Assembly: GCF_030651495.1 (NCBI RefSeq)
Contig: NZ_JAUSFI010000102.1
Coordinates: forward strand, 1 to 64,000
Direction: 5' to 3'
Origin: Undibacterium sp.
GTDB taxonomy: Bacteria > Pseudomonadota > Gammaproteobacteria > Burkholderiales > Burkholderiaceae_D
Length of the DNA stretch: 64,000 bases
The translations under genes and the position numbers were made by a program. Positions 7,300 to 15,840 of the stretch are shown here, piece after piece; position 1 is the stretch's first letter; each line of letters begins with the position of its first letter. The notes below the pieces were generated by a model that made no database searches, was not told the origin of the DNA, and saw only the letters and a list, made by a program, of their open reading frames with translations.

Positions 7300-9089
7300 G
7301 GGACGGGCTTTATGGATTGTTCAAACTTGATCAAGAATTTTTAAATAATGAAGAGCGTTTCTGGCTTGAAATGGAAAATTCAGGTTCAGGCGACAATCAG
7401 TGGCAGAACGAAACGGCTGGTTTTATATTTGTCGATTCAACTCCTTTAAAAGGCGATACCGGATACGTTGTCGATGCAGAATATGTGACCGGATTTATGG
7501 GGGATCTTGATAACCGTGAAGTGTTGGCCAATTTGCTAGATCTCCCTTTTGCTACCTCTGCCGGGCAGCTTGTTTGGGCTGCCATCCGCCACTTTGGTGA
7601 GTCGGGTCTCAATTTAATAGAGGGACAATGGACCTTTTGGGTTTGGGATGCCATCAAATACCAGCTTACTGTTGCCGTATCGCGTAACCTGCGCGACGCT
7701 CTTTATCTCGTATCTGTTGATGGCTGTGTCGCCTTATCATCCTCCATCCGGCATCTGCAAGCATTGCCGTGGTTACCTAAAGGGTTCGATGATTTAGGGT
7801 TGCTGCTGTTATTGGGGCGAGCGCCTTTAAGGAGCAAGTTGGATGGCCGTACTTGGCAGCGCGAAGTTATCAGTCTTTTGCCTGGCTCGATTCACTCGAT
7901 ACGTTTGGGCGCTCATACTCAATCGATCTGGGCTAAGCCATTGCAGGCCGAAGAATGGCACGGTAATTTCGATGATGCAGTGAATGAGATGGAAATGCGC
8001 GCTCGTCGTGCAGTTCGCAATCGCATCCGACGTCACAAGACTATTGCAGTATTACTGAGCGGTGGTATGGATTCCTCCTTATTGGCTTGGCTGGCGGCAA
8101 CTGAGTTGCGCCCGGATCAGCGCTTGATTGCGATATCATCGGTAGCAAGTAAGCATAGTGGGATACAGGATGAACGTCGGTGGATCGAGATGGTGGCGAA
8201 GACGTTGGGAATTGAGGTTTACTATGTCTCGCCGGATAGTGATAAAAGCGTGTATTTTCCGTCATCTCAACACTTCGATACGGCAGAATCCCCGATTCAT
8301 AGTCCGCGTCATTATCTATATGAAAAACTGTTTGCAGCCGCTTATGCCGCAGGTGCCGATGCAATTTTAGATGGATGTTTTGGCGAGCAATCCTTGACAC
8401 GATCTTGTGTCAATAACTCCGTATTGCAAAATTGGAGAAGAAAAATCTCTCATTTTTTACAACAAAGTAAGCGCGCATTCAGGCGCTGGATTGTTGCTGA
8501 TATATCGGACTTATTTCATATTCGACTCTCCAGGGAAAAAAGAATGATTTTGCCTGCAGGTATGACTAAAAAGTTACCTGCAAATGGGCTATCAGGGCCA
8601 TCAAGTCATCGTCAGCAGGCAATAGGTTTTCCTCAAGGATATGCCAAGGCCGCTTTAAATACCGAAATGACCTCAATTAACGGATTACGCCGATTATTAC
8701 CATTTCGAGCCCCTGAACTCGTATCACTTTCTGCCGCTTTACCAGGGAAGTTTTTCGATCGGAATGGCCAGTCACGAGTGATTGTAAGAAGTATCTTAAG
8801 CAAACATTTTCCGCCTGAGTTGAGTATGAGAACGGACAAAAAACCCTTTTGCCCAGAACACCTCGACTTATTGAAACGTAACGCAGCGGTAGAATTACTG
8901 AAGATAGAATTGTATGGCTCACTGCTTGCGTGGGAATGGATTGATAAGGAATGGTTGTGTAAAGCGCTGCAGAAAATTTCGTTGGACCAAGCCGATGTTC
9001 AGACGCGTGATGTTGCTCAGGCAACATGTACAGCTTTAGCTTTTCTTCGTTGGCAAGAATCCTTAAGAGTGATCACCAAGACTCTCTGA
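7296..9089 (+). CDS. Asparagine-synthetase-like lasso cyclase (C protein)
   Basis: The 597-residue protein combines a glutamine-amidotransferase-like N-terminal half with an asparagine synthetase PP-loop domain (SGGMDSS at about 255-261). Residue 2 is Arg, not the catalytic Cys of true glutamine-dependent asparagine synthetases. Lasso cyclases also lack or do not use that site: they adenylate the Asp or Glu side chain that forms the macrolactam. With the precursors and PqqD-like protein in the same operon, macrolactam synthetase is the best call, acting on core Asp8. It begins with an ATGA overlap and is the last gene of the operon. A transposase relic follows 15 bases after its stop. Confidence 0.8.
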   Translation: MRDGLYGLFKLDQEFLNNEERFWLEMENSGSGDNQWQNETAGFIFVDSTPLKGDTGYVVDAEYVTGFMGDLDNREVLANLLDLPFATSAGQLVWAAIRHFGESGLNLIEGQWTFWVWDAIKYQLTVAVSRNLRDALYLVSVDGCVALSSSIRHLQALPWLPKGFDDLGLLLLLGRAPLRSKLDGRTWQREVISLLPGSIHSIRLGAHTQSIWAKPLQAEEWHGNFDDAVNEMEMRARRAVRNRIRRHKTIAVLLSGGMDSSLLAWLAATELRPDQRLIAISSVASKHSGIQDERRWIEMVAKTLGIEVYYVSPDSDKSVYFPSSQHFDTAESPIHSPRHYLYEKLFAAAYAAGADAILDGCFGEQSLTRSCVNNSVLQNWRRKISHFLQQSKRAFRRWIVADISDLFHIRLSREKRMILPAGMTKKLPANGLSGPSSHRQQAIGFPQGYAKAALNTEMTSINGLRRLLPFRAPELVSLSAALPGKFFDRNGQSRVIVRSILSKHFPPELSMRTDKKPFCPEHLDLLKRNAAVELLKIELYGSLLAWEWIDKEWLCKALQKISLDQADVQTRDVAQATCTALAFLRWQESLRVITKTL

Positions 9090-9103
9090 ATTGGAGTTTA
9101 ATT

Positions 9104-9249
9104 TTAAGATTTCATATCGATTTTCGTCTTGACAGGAATTTGGCTATTTTTCATGCACTGCTCCTTTTCGCACTGTTCCTCGGTACCATTTTTTTGAGGA
9201 AATCATCAATTGAAAGTCCTTGTTGAAACTGCACTTTATTCATTGCCAT
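9104..9249 (-). mobile_element. IS1595-type transposase relic, frameshifted
   Basis: The minus strand reads MNKVQFQQGLSIDDFLKK and, after a one-base shift, GTEEQCEKEQC. This matches the N-terminal pattern of IS1595-family transposases (x-VQFQxGLS-x-x-EF...YGTEEQC). Only about 28 recognisable residues remain and a stop lies at 9104-9106. It marks the downstream boundary of the peptide cluster and suggests past insertion-sequence activity there. No inverted repeats were identified. Confidence 0.7.
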
Positions 9250-9391
9250 CACGCGCCCCATTCCTAAAAATATCAAATACTACCGATAGTACTGCATGCG
9301 CTATAAGTAGCATTTGCAAGACGTTCTAAACTTTGTAACTACTCAGGTAATATTTTGCATAACAACTTCGGGGACTGCTTGTTAGGCGATT

Positions 9392-9631
9392 TTGGTACGG
9401 CATTTTTTCCCACAAGAACACCAGGTACAAGCTCATGCGCTGCAACGTATTGAGGTACGTGCCTTTGCCTGCTTACTGGAAGAATTGCTGCAACGATCCC
9501 TTGCTCCCATTGAGTCACAAGATACCGTCAACGCTATGCTAACGCTGCAGGCGCGTTGTGCTCAAAGTAGTAGCGCCGCACGACCACTGTTTGCCGAGAT
9601 TGAACAGAATTTGATGGCACTCAAACTTTAA
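9392..9631 (+). CDS. Small hypothetical protein
   Basis: This 79-codon frame has a TTG start (9392) directly after an upstream in-frame stop. The composition looks coding: it is Gln-, Ala- and Leu-rich and probably all helical (RIEVRAFACLLEELL). I do not recognise the family, there is no clear ribosome binding site, and it may be the remnant of a larger gene. The 209 bases that follow, up to the NRPS-like gene, hold nothing recognisable except an AT-rich probable promoter stretch. Confidence 0.4.
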   Translation: MVRHFFPQEHQVQAHALQRIEVRAFACLLEELLQRSLAPIESQDTVNAMLTLQARCAQSSSAARPLFAEIEQNLMALKL

Positions 9632-9840
9632 ACAATGAAATGCTGCGTAATTACAAACAGCCATTGCAAAACCTAACGCATGACAGCAGGCAAATGCTAA
9701 ACTGATCCACTGTTAACGCCCTTGCAAAGTAAAGTGTCAGGGAATGACGGTCAATTTGATGAAGCAATACTACTAAAATAAAAAATCGCCTCATTCCTGA
9801 TCAATTTACTAGCCTAGTTCCACTCATTTTCACATTTTTT

Positions 9841-12800
9841 ATGCCCCACGCCAGCGCACCTGTCATTGTTGAAAACTCGATTGCATCGCCATCTCCTGAC
9901 ATTCTTTACGGCGCACATCAAGCTGATTTAATCCGCCATGAAGTGCTGGCAGATTTGCTTGAGGCTAGCGCTGCGAGAAGTGCAGATCAACCCGCCTTGA
10001 TTTTTGAAGAGCGTGTAATCAGCTATCAGCAACTTAATGCCTGGGCCGATTGTGCAGCATCGCACTTGATCGAGGCTGGCGTGCGCCCAGGGCAGATTAT
10101 TGGTCTATGGCTGCCCAGAGGTATAGATCTCTTAGTGATGCAAGCGGCGATCGCAAAGACAGGGGCGGCTTGGTTACCGTTTGATGCGGATACGCCAGTC
10201 GAGCGGATTGCAGTATGTTTAGAAGATGCAAACGCCTTTGGGATACTCAGTTGTGCTGCTTTTGCGCCTAATTTGAGTGCGCTACATTGCACTATCTGGG
10301 CAGCAGAACAATTACTCAAGCCCTCTGCAATCCCTTTGCGACGACGCCAAGGGGTGTTACCCACACATCCTGCCTATGTTATTTACACCTCAGGCTCTAC
10401 CGGAAAACCCAAAGGCATTGCGATTACCCAAGGCAGCATTTGCCATTTTTTACGCAGCGAAAACAGCGTTTTAGGGATACAAAGCAAGGATCGCGTCTAT
10501 CAAGGATTTTCCGTTGCTTTTGACATGTCGTTTGAAGAAATCTGGATCAGTTATCTGGTTGGTGCAAGCTTATGGATCGCCCCTAGAGAGATCGCGATTG
10601 ATCCAGATGCGCTGCCGCAAGCATTGGAGCAGAATCAGGTAACGGTATTGCATGCAGTCCCGACTCTGCTGGCCTTGTTTAATCAAGATATTCCCAGCCT
10701 GCGCATCATCAATCTGGGCGGGGAGATGTGCCCGGAATCGCTGGTAGCGCGCTGGATCAAACCTGGTCGCCAGTTATTTAATACCTACGGCCCTACCGAG
10801 GCGACCGTCTCTGCCAGTCTGGCCGAATTGCATCTGAACGAGCCAGTGACGATTGGTCGCCCTTTACCCAATTATGGTTTATTGGTGATCGATCCAGCCG
10901 TAGAAAACGGTTTGCATTTATTACCACGCGGCGAAGTGGGTGAATTATGTATCACTGGGCCAGGGGTGGCCGACGGCTATCTCGGTCGGCCAGATCTGAC
11001 TGCCGAAAAATTTCTCACTAATCCCTGGGCTAGCGGAGAGCAAGACCACCGTTTGTACAGAACCGGAGATTTAGCCCGTATTGCGCCGGATGGCAGTGTG
11101 CAGTGTTTGGGACGCTCAGATGATCAAGTCAAGATTCGCGGATTCCGGGTGGAGTTAGGTGAAATCGAAGCAGTCTTGGCCCAGCAGCCTGGCGTCGGCA
11201 CGGTGGCAGTAATATTGCGCCAGGAAGAAGGCATCGATCATTTAATCGCCTTCATCGTACCAGAACTCGGAACTATATTATCTACCGCTACTCTGCGCGC
11301 TGCCCTTGCCGCAGTTTTGCCGCCCTACATGGTGCCAGGCAGATTTGAAAGCCTGATCGAAATGCCGCGCCTGACTTCAGGAAAAATTGATCGCAAACAG
11401 CTTAAAAACAGGATTTTAAGCGTTCTGACTAACTCTACTGAGTCAGATAGCCCGACCAACCCTGCAGAAGAAGTCTTGTTTGCAGCGTTAAGTAAACTAT
11501 TTCCTGGCCAGCCAATACGCCGGGAGTTAGATTTCTTCTCAGATCTTGGTGGCCATTCTTTGTTGGCGGCCCGGTTGGTGTCGGCATTGCGCGCAGATAC
11601 GCGATTCGCTTATTTTAAAATCAGCGATATTTATCAGCATCGTCACATTGGTCAAATCGGCGCGGTGCTGGCGCTATCACAGAGCACCGGCACCGTCGAG
11701 GCTGAAGCATGGATACCACCATCGAGTGTCAAGCGCTGGCTCTGTGGCGCAGCACAGGCTGTTGCGATTCCTTGGTTGGTGGCGATGCGCATGGTGCAAT
11801 GGCTGGCACCTTTTTTTGCCTATCATTTTTTAACAGGAGATCCTGGGGACTCGATAGTTAGAGCAATTTTTTTATCGGTAGGCGCATTTTTACTGCTGAC
11901 CTTATTCGAATTCGGTATTGCCATCGCTGGAAAATGGCTAATTGTCGGTCGACTGAAACCAGGACGCTATCCACTATGGGGCGTCACTTATTATCGCTGG
12001 TGGCTGGCAGACCGTTTAGTCGAAGCTGCACCTGTTTATATGCTGAGCGGGTCTTCACTATACGTCTGGTGGTTAAGAGCCTTGGGAGCAAAAGTCGGTC
12101 GAGATGTCAATATTGGATCGATCACCCTGCGTGTTCCAGACTTATTAACTATTGGTGACAATGTAAGTATAGGAAACGCCAGTAATTTTGAAAATGCACG
12201 GGTTGAACATGGCGAATTACGGTTAGGAATGATCAGCCTCGGCCATGCCTCTTGCGTGGGCTCCTACTCGGTACTGGAAGGTGGCGTGTCAATTGCAGAT
12301 TTTGGTCACTTAGAAGGGCAATCGGCCTTAAGCGAAGGGCAAGTTATTCCGGCAAATCGGATCTGGCGCGGCTCACCAGCGCGTGACATCGGGGCGTTTG
12401 ATCCTGCATCAATCCCCCCTCGCCCAATGGTATCTAAGTTGCGTTTATATGGCGAATCGGTATTTTTTGTTTTCGGCAGTTTATTCATTACGGCCCTATT
12501 CTTCTTACCGGTTTTTCCTAGTTTTGTCGCAATCGATTGGATTGATAGCGCAGATAACTTTCCATGGTTACAAGGTAACTCTATTTCGTTTCAATTAACA
12601 AAATATTTTTTACTCGCTTTTCCTGCCACCGCAATCTTAATCATTTGCACCGCCCTCCTCTCTGCGGGAATACGCTGGAGTGTTTTACCCAAGTTGAAGG
12701 CGGGTAGTTACCCGGTACATGGCAATACATATTGCGGCAAATGGCTAGTGAATCAAATTCAGGAATCAAGCCTGAATGTTTTGCATGGTGTGTATGCCAC

Positions 12801-13872
12801 GGTCTACGCGCCCTTCTGGTATCGCCTGTTGGGAGCTAAAGTGGGTAAAGGGGCAGAGATTTCGACTGCCCTTGGCGTGGTGCCTGATATGTTGACACTA
12901 GGTGATGAGACCTTCATTGCCGATGCCGTATTACTCGGTGATGAACAAATTGATGGTGGCTGGATGAGTATGAAACCAACCGTTATTTCACGTCGTAGTT
13001 TTGTGGGGAATGGCGCGTATATCCCTGACGGCACCATCTTGCCTGAAAATGTCCTGATCGGCGTGCATAGCAGCGCCCCTGCCAATCAGCAAATGCGCGA
13101 AGGCGACACCTGGCTGGGTTCACCTGCGATCCATTTGCCCGCGCGCGAAGAAGTCATAGGCTTTCCGGAGGAACTGACCTTTCATCCCTCGGCTTTACGA
13201 CGCCTTGGTCGCACCTTGGTTGAAACCTTTCGCATCATTGCACCGCATGCCATGGTAATTTCTGTCGGTTATACCATTGTGCTTGATTTGATGCCACTGG
13301 CAGGTGATGACCGTTGGGCCGAGGTGGTGTTTTACTTGGCGCTGGCAGGTTTATTGTACGGGGTAGGCTGTTTTGCTTTTGTGCTGGCATTGAAGTGGCT
13401 GGTGATTTTTCGTTATCAAAAAAGTAGTACTCCTATGTGGACAAAATTTGTCTGGTTCTCCGAAGCCATTACCAATATGTATGAAGGTATCGCCGTACCA
13501 AACTTTATGCGTTATCTACGTGGTACTCCATGGCTACCACTGGCGTTAAATTTATTAGGTTGCAAAATCGGCAAAGGTGTCTATCTGGACACCACAGACA
13601 TCACCGAATTTGACTGTGTCAGGATAGGTGCATATAGTGAAATAAATGCTTTGGCCTGCCCGCAAACGCATTTATTTGAAGACAGGGTGATGAAGATCGA
13701 TATCGTCAACATCGGTGAGCGCGTCTATATAGGCCCACGTAGTTCGGTACTTTATAGTGCCGTGGTGGGTGATGATGCCAAACTCGGTGCGCTGACACTC
13801 GTAATGAAGGGGGAATTTATTCCTGCGAAATCAAGCTGGCGCGGTTGCCCGGCTGCGATTGCACAAAACTAA
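9841..13872 (+). CDS. Pls/PosA-type membrane non-ribosomal peptide synthetase
   Basis: The 1343-residue protein has one adenylation domain (about 30-530) with core motifs YTSGSTGKPKG, NTYGPTE, YRTGDLARI, GFRVELGEIE and GKIDRKQL. A carrier domain follows with DLGGHSLLAARLV, the phosphopantetheine Ser being near residue 573. The C-terminal half alternates hydrophobic membrane segments with three hexapeptide-repeat, left-handed-beta-helix-like blocks (roughly 750-850, 1030-1110, 1250-1340). There is no condensation or thioesterase domain. The layout matches the Pls/PosA family related to epsilon-poly-lysine synthetase, which polymerises one activated amino acid at the membrane. AFDMSFEEIW keeps the Asp that binds the amino group of an alpha-amino acid. 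The monomer is not predicted here. The adjacent phosphopantetheinyl transferase supports function. Confidence 0.85.
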   Translation: MPHASAPVIVENSIASPSPDILYGAHQADLIRHEVLADLLEASAARSADQPALIFEERVISYQQLNAWADCAASHLIEAGVRPGQIIGLWLPRGIDLLVMQAAIAKTGAAWLPFDADTPVERIAVCLEDANAFGILSCAAFAPNLSALHCTIWAAEQLLKPSAIPLRRRQGVLPTHPAYVIYTSGSTGKPKGIAITQGSICHFLRSENSVLGIQSKDRVYQGFSVAFDMSFEEIWISYLVGASLWIAPREIAIDPDALPQALEQNQVTVLHAVPTLLALFNQDIPSLRIINLGGEMCPESLVARWIKPGRQLFNTYGPTEATVSASLAELHLNEPVTIGRPLPNYGLLVIDPAVENGLHLLPRGEVGELCITGPGVADGYLGRPDLTAEKFLTNPWASGEQDHRLYRTGDLARIAPDGSVQCLGRSDDQVKIRGFRVELGEIEAVLAQQPGVGTVAVILRQEEGIDHLIAFIVPELGTILSTATLRAALAAVLPPYMVPGRFESLIEMPRLTSGKIDRKQLKNRILSVLTNSTESDSPTNPAEEVLFAALSKLFPGQPIRRELDFFSDLGGHSLLAARLVSALRADTRFAYFKISDIYQHRHIGQIGAVLALSQSTGTVEAEAWIPPSSVKRWLCGAAQAVAIPWLVAMRMVQWLAPFFAYHFLTGDPGDSIVRAIFLSVGAFLLLTLFEFGIAIAGKWLIVGRLKPGRYPLWGVTYYRWWLADRLVEAAPVYMLSGSSLYVWWLRALGAKVGRDVNIGSITLRVPDLLTIGDNVSIGNASNFENARVEHGELRLGMISLGHASCVGSYSVLEGGVSIADFGHLEGQSALSEGQVIPANRIWRGSPARDIGAFDPASIPPRPMVSKLRLYGESVFFVFGSLFITALFFLPVFPSFVAIDWIDSADNFPWLQGNSISFQLTKYFLLAFPATAILIICTALLSAGIRWSVLPKLKAGSYPVHGNTYCGKWLVNQIQESSLNVLHGVYATVYAPFWYRLLGAKVGKGAEISTALGVVPDMLTLGDETFIADAVLLGDEQIDGGWMSMKPTVISRRSFVGNGAYIPDGTILPENVLIGVHSSAPANQQMREGDTWLGSPAIHLPAREEVIGFPEELTFHPSALRRLGRTLVETFRIIAPHAMVISVGYTIVLDLMPLAGDDRWAEVVFYLALAGLLYGVGCFAFVLALKWLVIFRYQKSSTPMWTKFVWFSEAITNMYEGIAVPNFMRYLRGTPWLPLALNLLGCKIGKGVYLDTTDITEFDCVRIGAYSEINALACPQTHLFEDRVMKIDIVNIGERVYIGPRSSVLYSAVVGDDAKLGALTLVMKGEFIPAKSSWRGCPAAIAQN

Positions 13873-13876
13873 ATTG

Positions 13877-14494
13877 ATGCCGCCCCTGACTGTTCATGCT
13901 TGGCCAGAGCAGCGCAAGCTCGCGCTTCAGGCCTTGGCAGAACGTCAGTTAGTGATAGTTAGTATCGCAAGCAAAAGTTCAGCCGATAAAGCGGTAGCAC
14001 GCAATTTGATCAGACAACAAATTCGGGCGGCACTGACAGACCTACTTTGCAGCACCTATCATTGCTCGGCAACACAAATTAATCTGAAGCATGTACCAGG
14101 ACAAGCGCCAGATAAAAATCTGCAAATAACATTACCTGACTATCCAATCAGTATTTCCATCGGCCATGAACAAGGTTTATCTATCGCCGCCATTTGTCAT
14201 GGCGCGACCGTCGGAGTCGATCTGGCACGGATTGACGATCAAATCGAATGGCAAGCTGTCGCTCAGCTTTATCTGGGCAAACGGCGATCCGAACAAATAA
14301 GCGACGCACCCTTATCTCAACAAGCGTACTGTTTCGCCTTTGAATGGGCCGTGCAAGAAGCCAAATTAAAATGTCATGGCCGGGCATTGGCCGAATGGTC
14401 ACCACAACTAGCGTCAGCGTTAGAGGATTGCACTATCAGTACACTCAATTTGCCACAAGGCTATGCAGGGGCACTTGCCTTACGGAATGCCTAA
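13877..14494 (+). CDS. 4'-phosphopantetheinyl transferase
   Basis: The product (about 205 residues) contains VGVDLARID and, later, FEWAVQEAKLKCHGRAL. These are the two conserved blocks of the Sfp/AcpS superfamily: the Mg-binding Asp in G-V-D, and W-x-x-x-E-A-x-x-K. It would transfer phosphopantetheine from CoA to the carrier Ser of the upstream synthetase. ATG 13877 lies four bases after the synthetase stop and is preferred over an in-frame TTG at 13859, giving a tight two-gene operon. Confidence 0.85.
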   Translation: MPPLTVHAWPEQRKLALQALAERQLVIVSIASKSSADKAVARNLIRQQIRAALTDLLCSTYHCSATQINLKHVPGQAPDKNLQITLPDYPISISIGHEQGLSIAAICHGATVGVDLARIDDQIEWQAVAQLYLGKRRSEQISDAPLSQQAYCFAFEWAVQEAKLKCHGRALAEWSPQLASALEDCTISTLNLPQGYAGALALRNA

Positions 14495-14636
14495 AATATG
14501 ATTCCCACTGCAAAAAAACTTACTGATTGCAGCGTAACGATGAGCGCAAAAATGCCCAGCTAATGACGTTGACTTCAGCTCACAGCCTTCGTGTGAGACC
14601 TTGTCGTATGAGTAGCTGCACTCTCTTTGCATTTTT

Positions 14637-14864
14637 TTACCACTTCGCTTTGGATAGAATGACCAGCCATTTACGAAACAGTAAAATTTCCAAATGCCCC
14701 GCTTGCACGCCGGTGGAACAATCCATGATCGGGTTCACGCGGTAATAACGCTGTCTAAAATCCAGGCAGACAAAAATCTCACGCCGCCCTAAACGCATCA
14801 AGAATGAAGTCGGGGCATATTGCAAGCTAAAACGCGCATCAAAGGAATGTTCAAGGTTTGTCAT
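14637..14864 (-). CDS. Small hypothetical protein, probable SOS-divergent gene
   Basis: This 75-residue product (starts MTNLEHSFDARF) belongs to no family I recognise. A good ribosome binding site (GGAG) precedes the ATG at 14864. The sequence SFLMRLGRREIFVCLDFRQRYYRV is too long and regular to look random. It is divergent from imuA and the intergenic region contains two LexA boxes, so it may be co-induced by DNA damage. Its function is unknown. Confidence 0.6.
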   Translation of the reverse strand: MTNLEHSFDARFSLQYAPTSFLMRLGRREIFVCLDFRQRYYRVNPIMDCSTGVQAGHLEILLFRKWLVILSKAKW

Positions 14865-14945
14865 GTGAGTCAATCTCCGCTTTCGTGATTTTTTCGAATT
14901 CTGTGAATGGTTGATAGTGCTTGATTCGTACTTTATCACAAAGTA

Positions 14946-14961
14946 CTGTATATGCAATCAG
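14946..14961. promoter_or_regulatory. LexA box 1 (CTG-N10-CAG)
   Basis: CTGTATATGCAATCAG matches the CTG-N10-CAG LexA operator pattern with an AT-rich centre. It lies between the divergent 14864 gene and imuA, 127 bases upstream of the imuA start and 82 bases from the divergent start. With box 2, LexA repression of both genes is likely. Confidence 0.7.
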
Positions 14962-15028
14962 TATATATATTTTGTTGTAACCATACAGCAATCAGAAAAC
15001 TTGGAATATGTTTGAATAAGATAATATA

Positions 15029-15044
15029 CTGTACGTATTATCAG
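15029..15044. promoter_or_regulatory. LexA box 2 (CTG-N10-CAG)
   Basis: CTGTACGTATTATCAG again has the CTG-N10-CAG pattern. It ends 28 bases upstream of the imuA ATG at 15073, so it should overlap the imuA core promoter. Confidence 0.75.
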
Positions 15045-15072
15045 TATAAATTATTTCTTGATTCAGCTTTTT

Positions 15073-15840
15073 ATGACATCAACTTCTTCACTTTCGCCAG
15101 AAACGATACATCCGTCGCTATGGCGCGCCTCTCAGCTTGCTCGTGGTACGGGGGCGTATGTGAAAAGCGGTTATGCCGCATTATCTTTAGAACTTCCAGG
15201 CGGGGGCTGGCCTGCCGGAGCATTGACTGAACTATTGATACAGCATCATGGCACTGCAGAATTGCGTTTATTGCAACCAGCTTTGTCCAGCCTGAAGCAA
15301 GGTCACATCGTGTTCCTGCAAGCGCCTTATCAACCGCAAGCATTAGCGTTATCAGAGTTAGGTCTGGATGTTTCTCAGTTGTTGTGGGTACGAGGCAACA
15401 AGCATGTCGATGCACTGTGGGCAGCTGAGCAAATTTTGCGTAGCGGTAGTTGCGACGCGCTGCTGTTCTGGCAAAGCCAGGTAAAAACCGAATCCTTACG
15501 TCGCCTGCATTTAGCAGCTCAAAGCGGGCGAACTTTGTTTTGCATGGTGCGCCCGTCGGACTATGCGCTTATGCCGTCACCAGCACCATTACGACTCAAG
15601 GTCAAACCCGTCTTGCACGGTTTACAAATTGAGTTTATCAAGCGTCGCGGCAGACAAAGCGATAAACCCTTAGTGATTCCCATAGCAAGACTCCCATCCA
15701 TGTACTCTCATGACAATGCTGATGCAGACCTCCATGCCAACATCAATACACGCACAGCCTCAGGTACTGCCACGACTATGGCTGGCGCTGCAGATGCCTT
15801 TAATCTCCATCGAAGCATTTCGTCCGAATTGGTTAGTTGA
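15073..15840 (+). CDS. imuA: ImuA, translesion mutagenesis accessory protein
   Basis: The product (about 255 residues) is a RecA/SulA-like protein of the ImuA type. It has LARGTGAYVKSGYAAL...LPGGGWPAGALTELL at the N-terminus, then the core ELRLLQPAL and VFLQAPYQPQALALSELGLD. In imuA-imuB-dnaE2 cassettes, ImuA acts with ImuB and the DnaE2 polymerase in SOS mutagenesis. The ATG at 15073 is used because it starts the conserved region and lies behind the LexA box. Its 3' end overlaps the imuB frame by up to 131 bases, which is more than usual, so the C-terminal tail or the imuB start may be read differently. Confidence 0.82.
   Translation: MTSTSSLSPETIHPSLWRASQLARGTGAYVKSGYAALSLELPGGGWPAGALTELLIQHHGTAELRLLQPALSSLKQGHIVFLQAPYQPQALALSELGLDVSQLLWVRGNKHVDALWAAEQILRSGSCDALLFWQSQVKTESLRRLHLAAQSGRTLFCMVRPSDYALMPSPAPLRLKVKPVLHGLQIEFIKRRGRQSDKPLVIPIARLPSMYSHDNADADLHANINTRTASGTATTMAGAADAFNLHRSISSELVS

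Noticed and set aside
9026..9226. 66-residue frame at the end of the cyclase gene, considered as a missing B2 or small membrane protein
   Set aside because: It overlaps the cyclase frame and then the antisense of the transposase relic; no Cys-His-Asp pattern.
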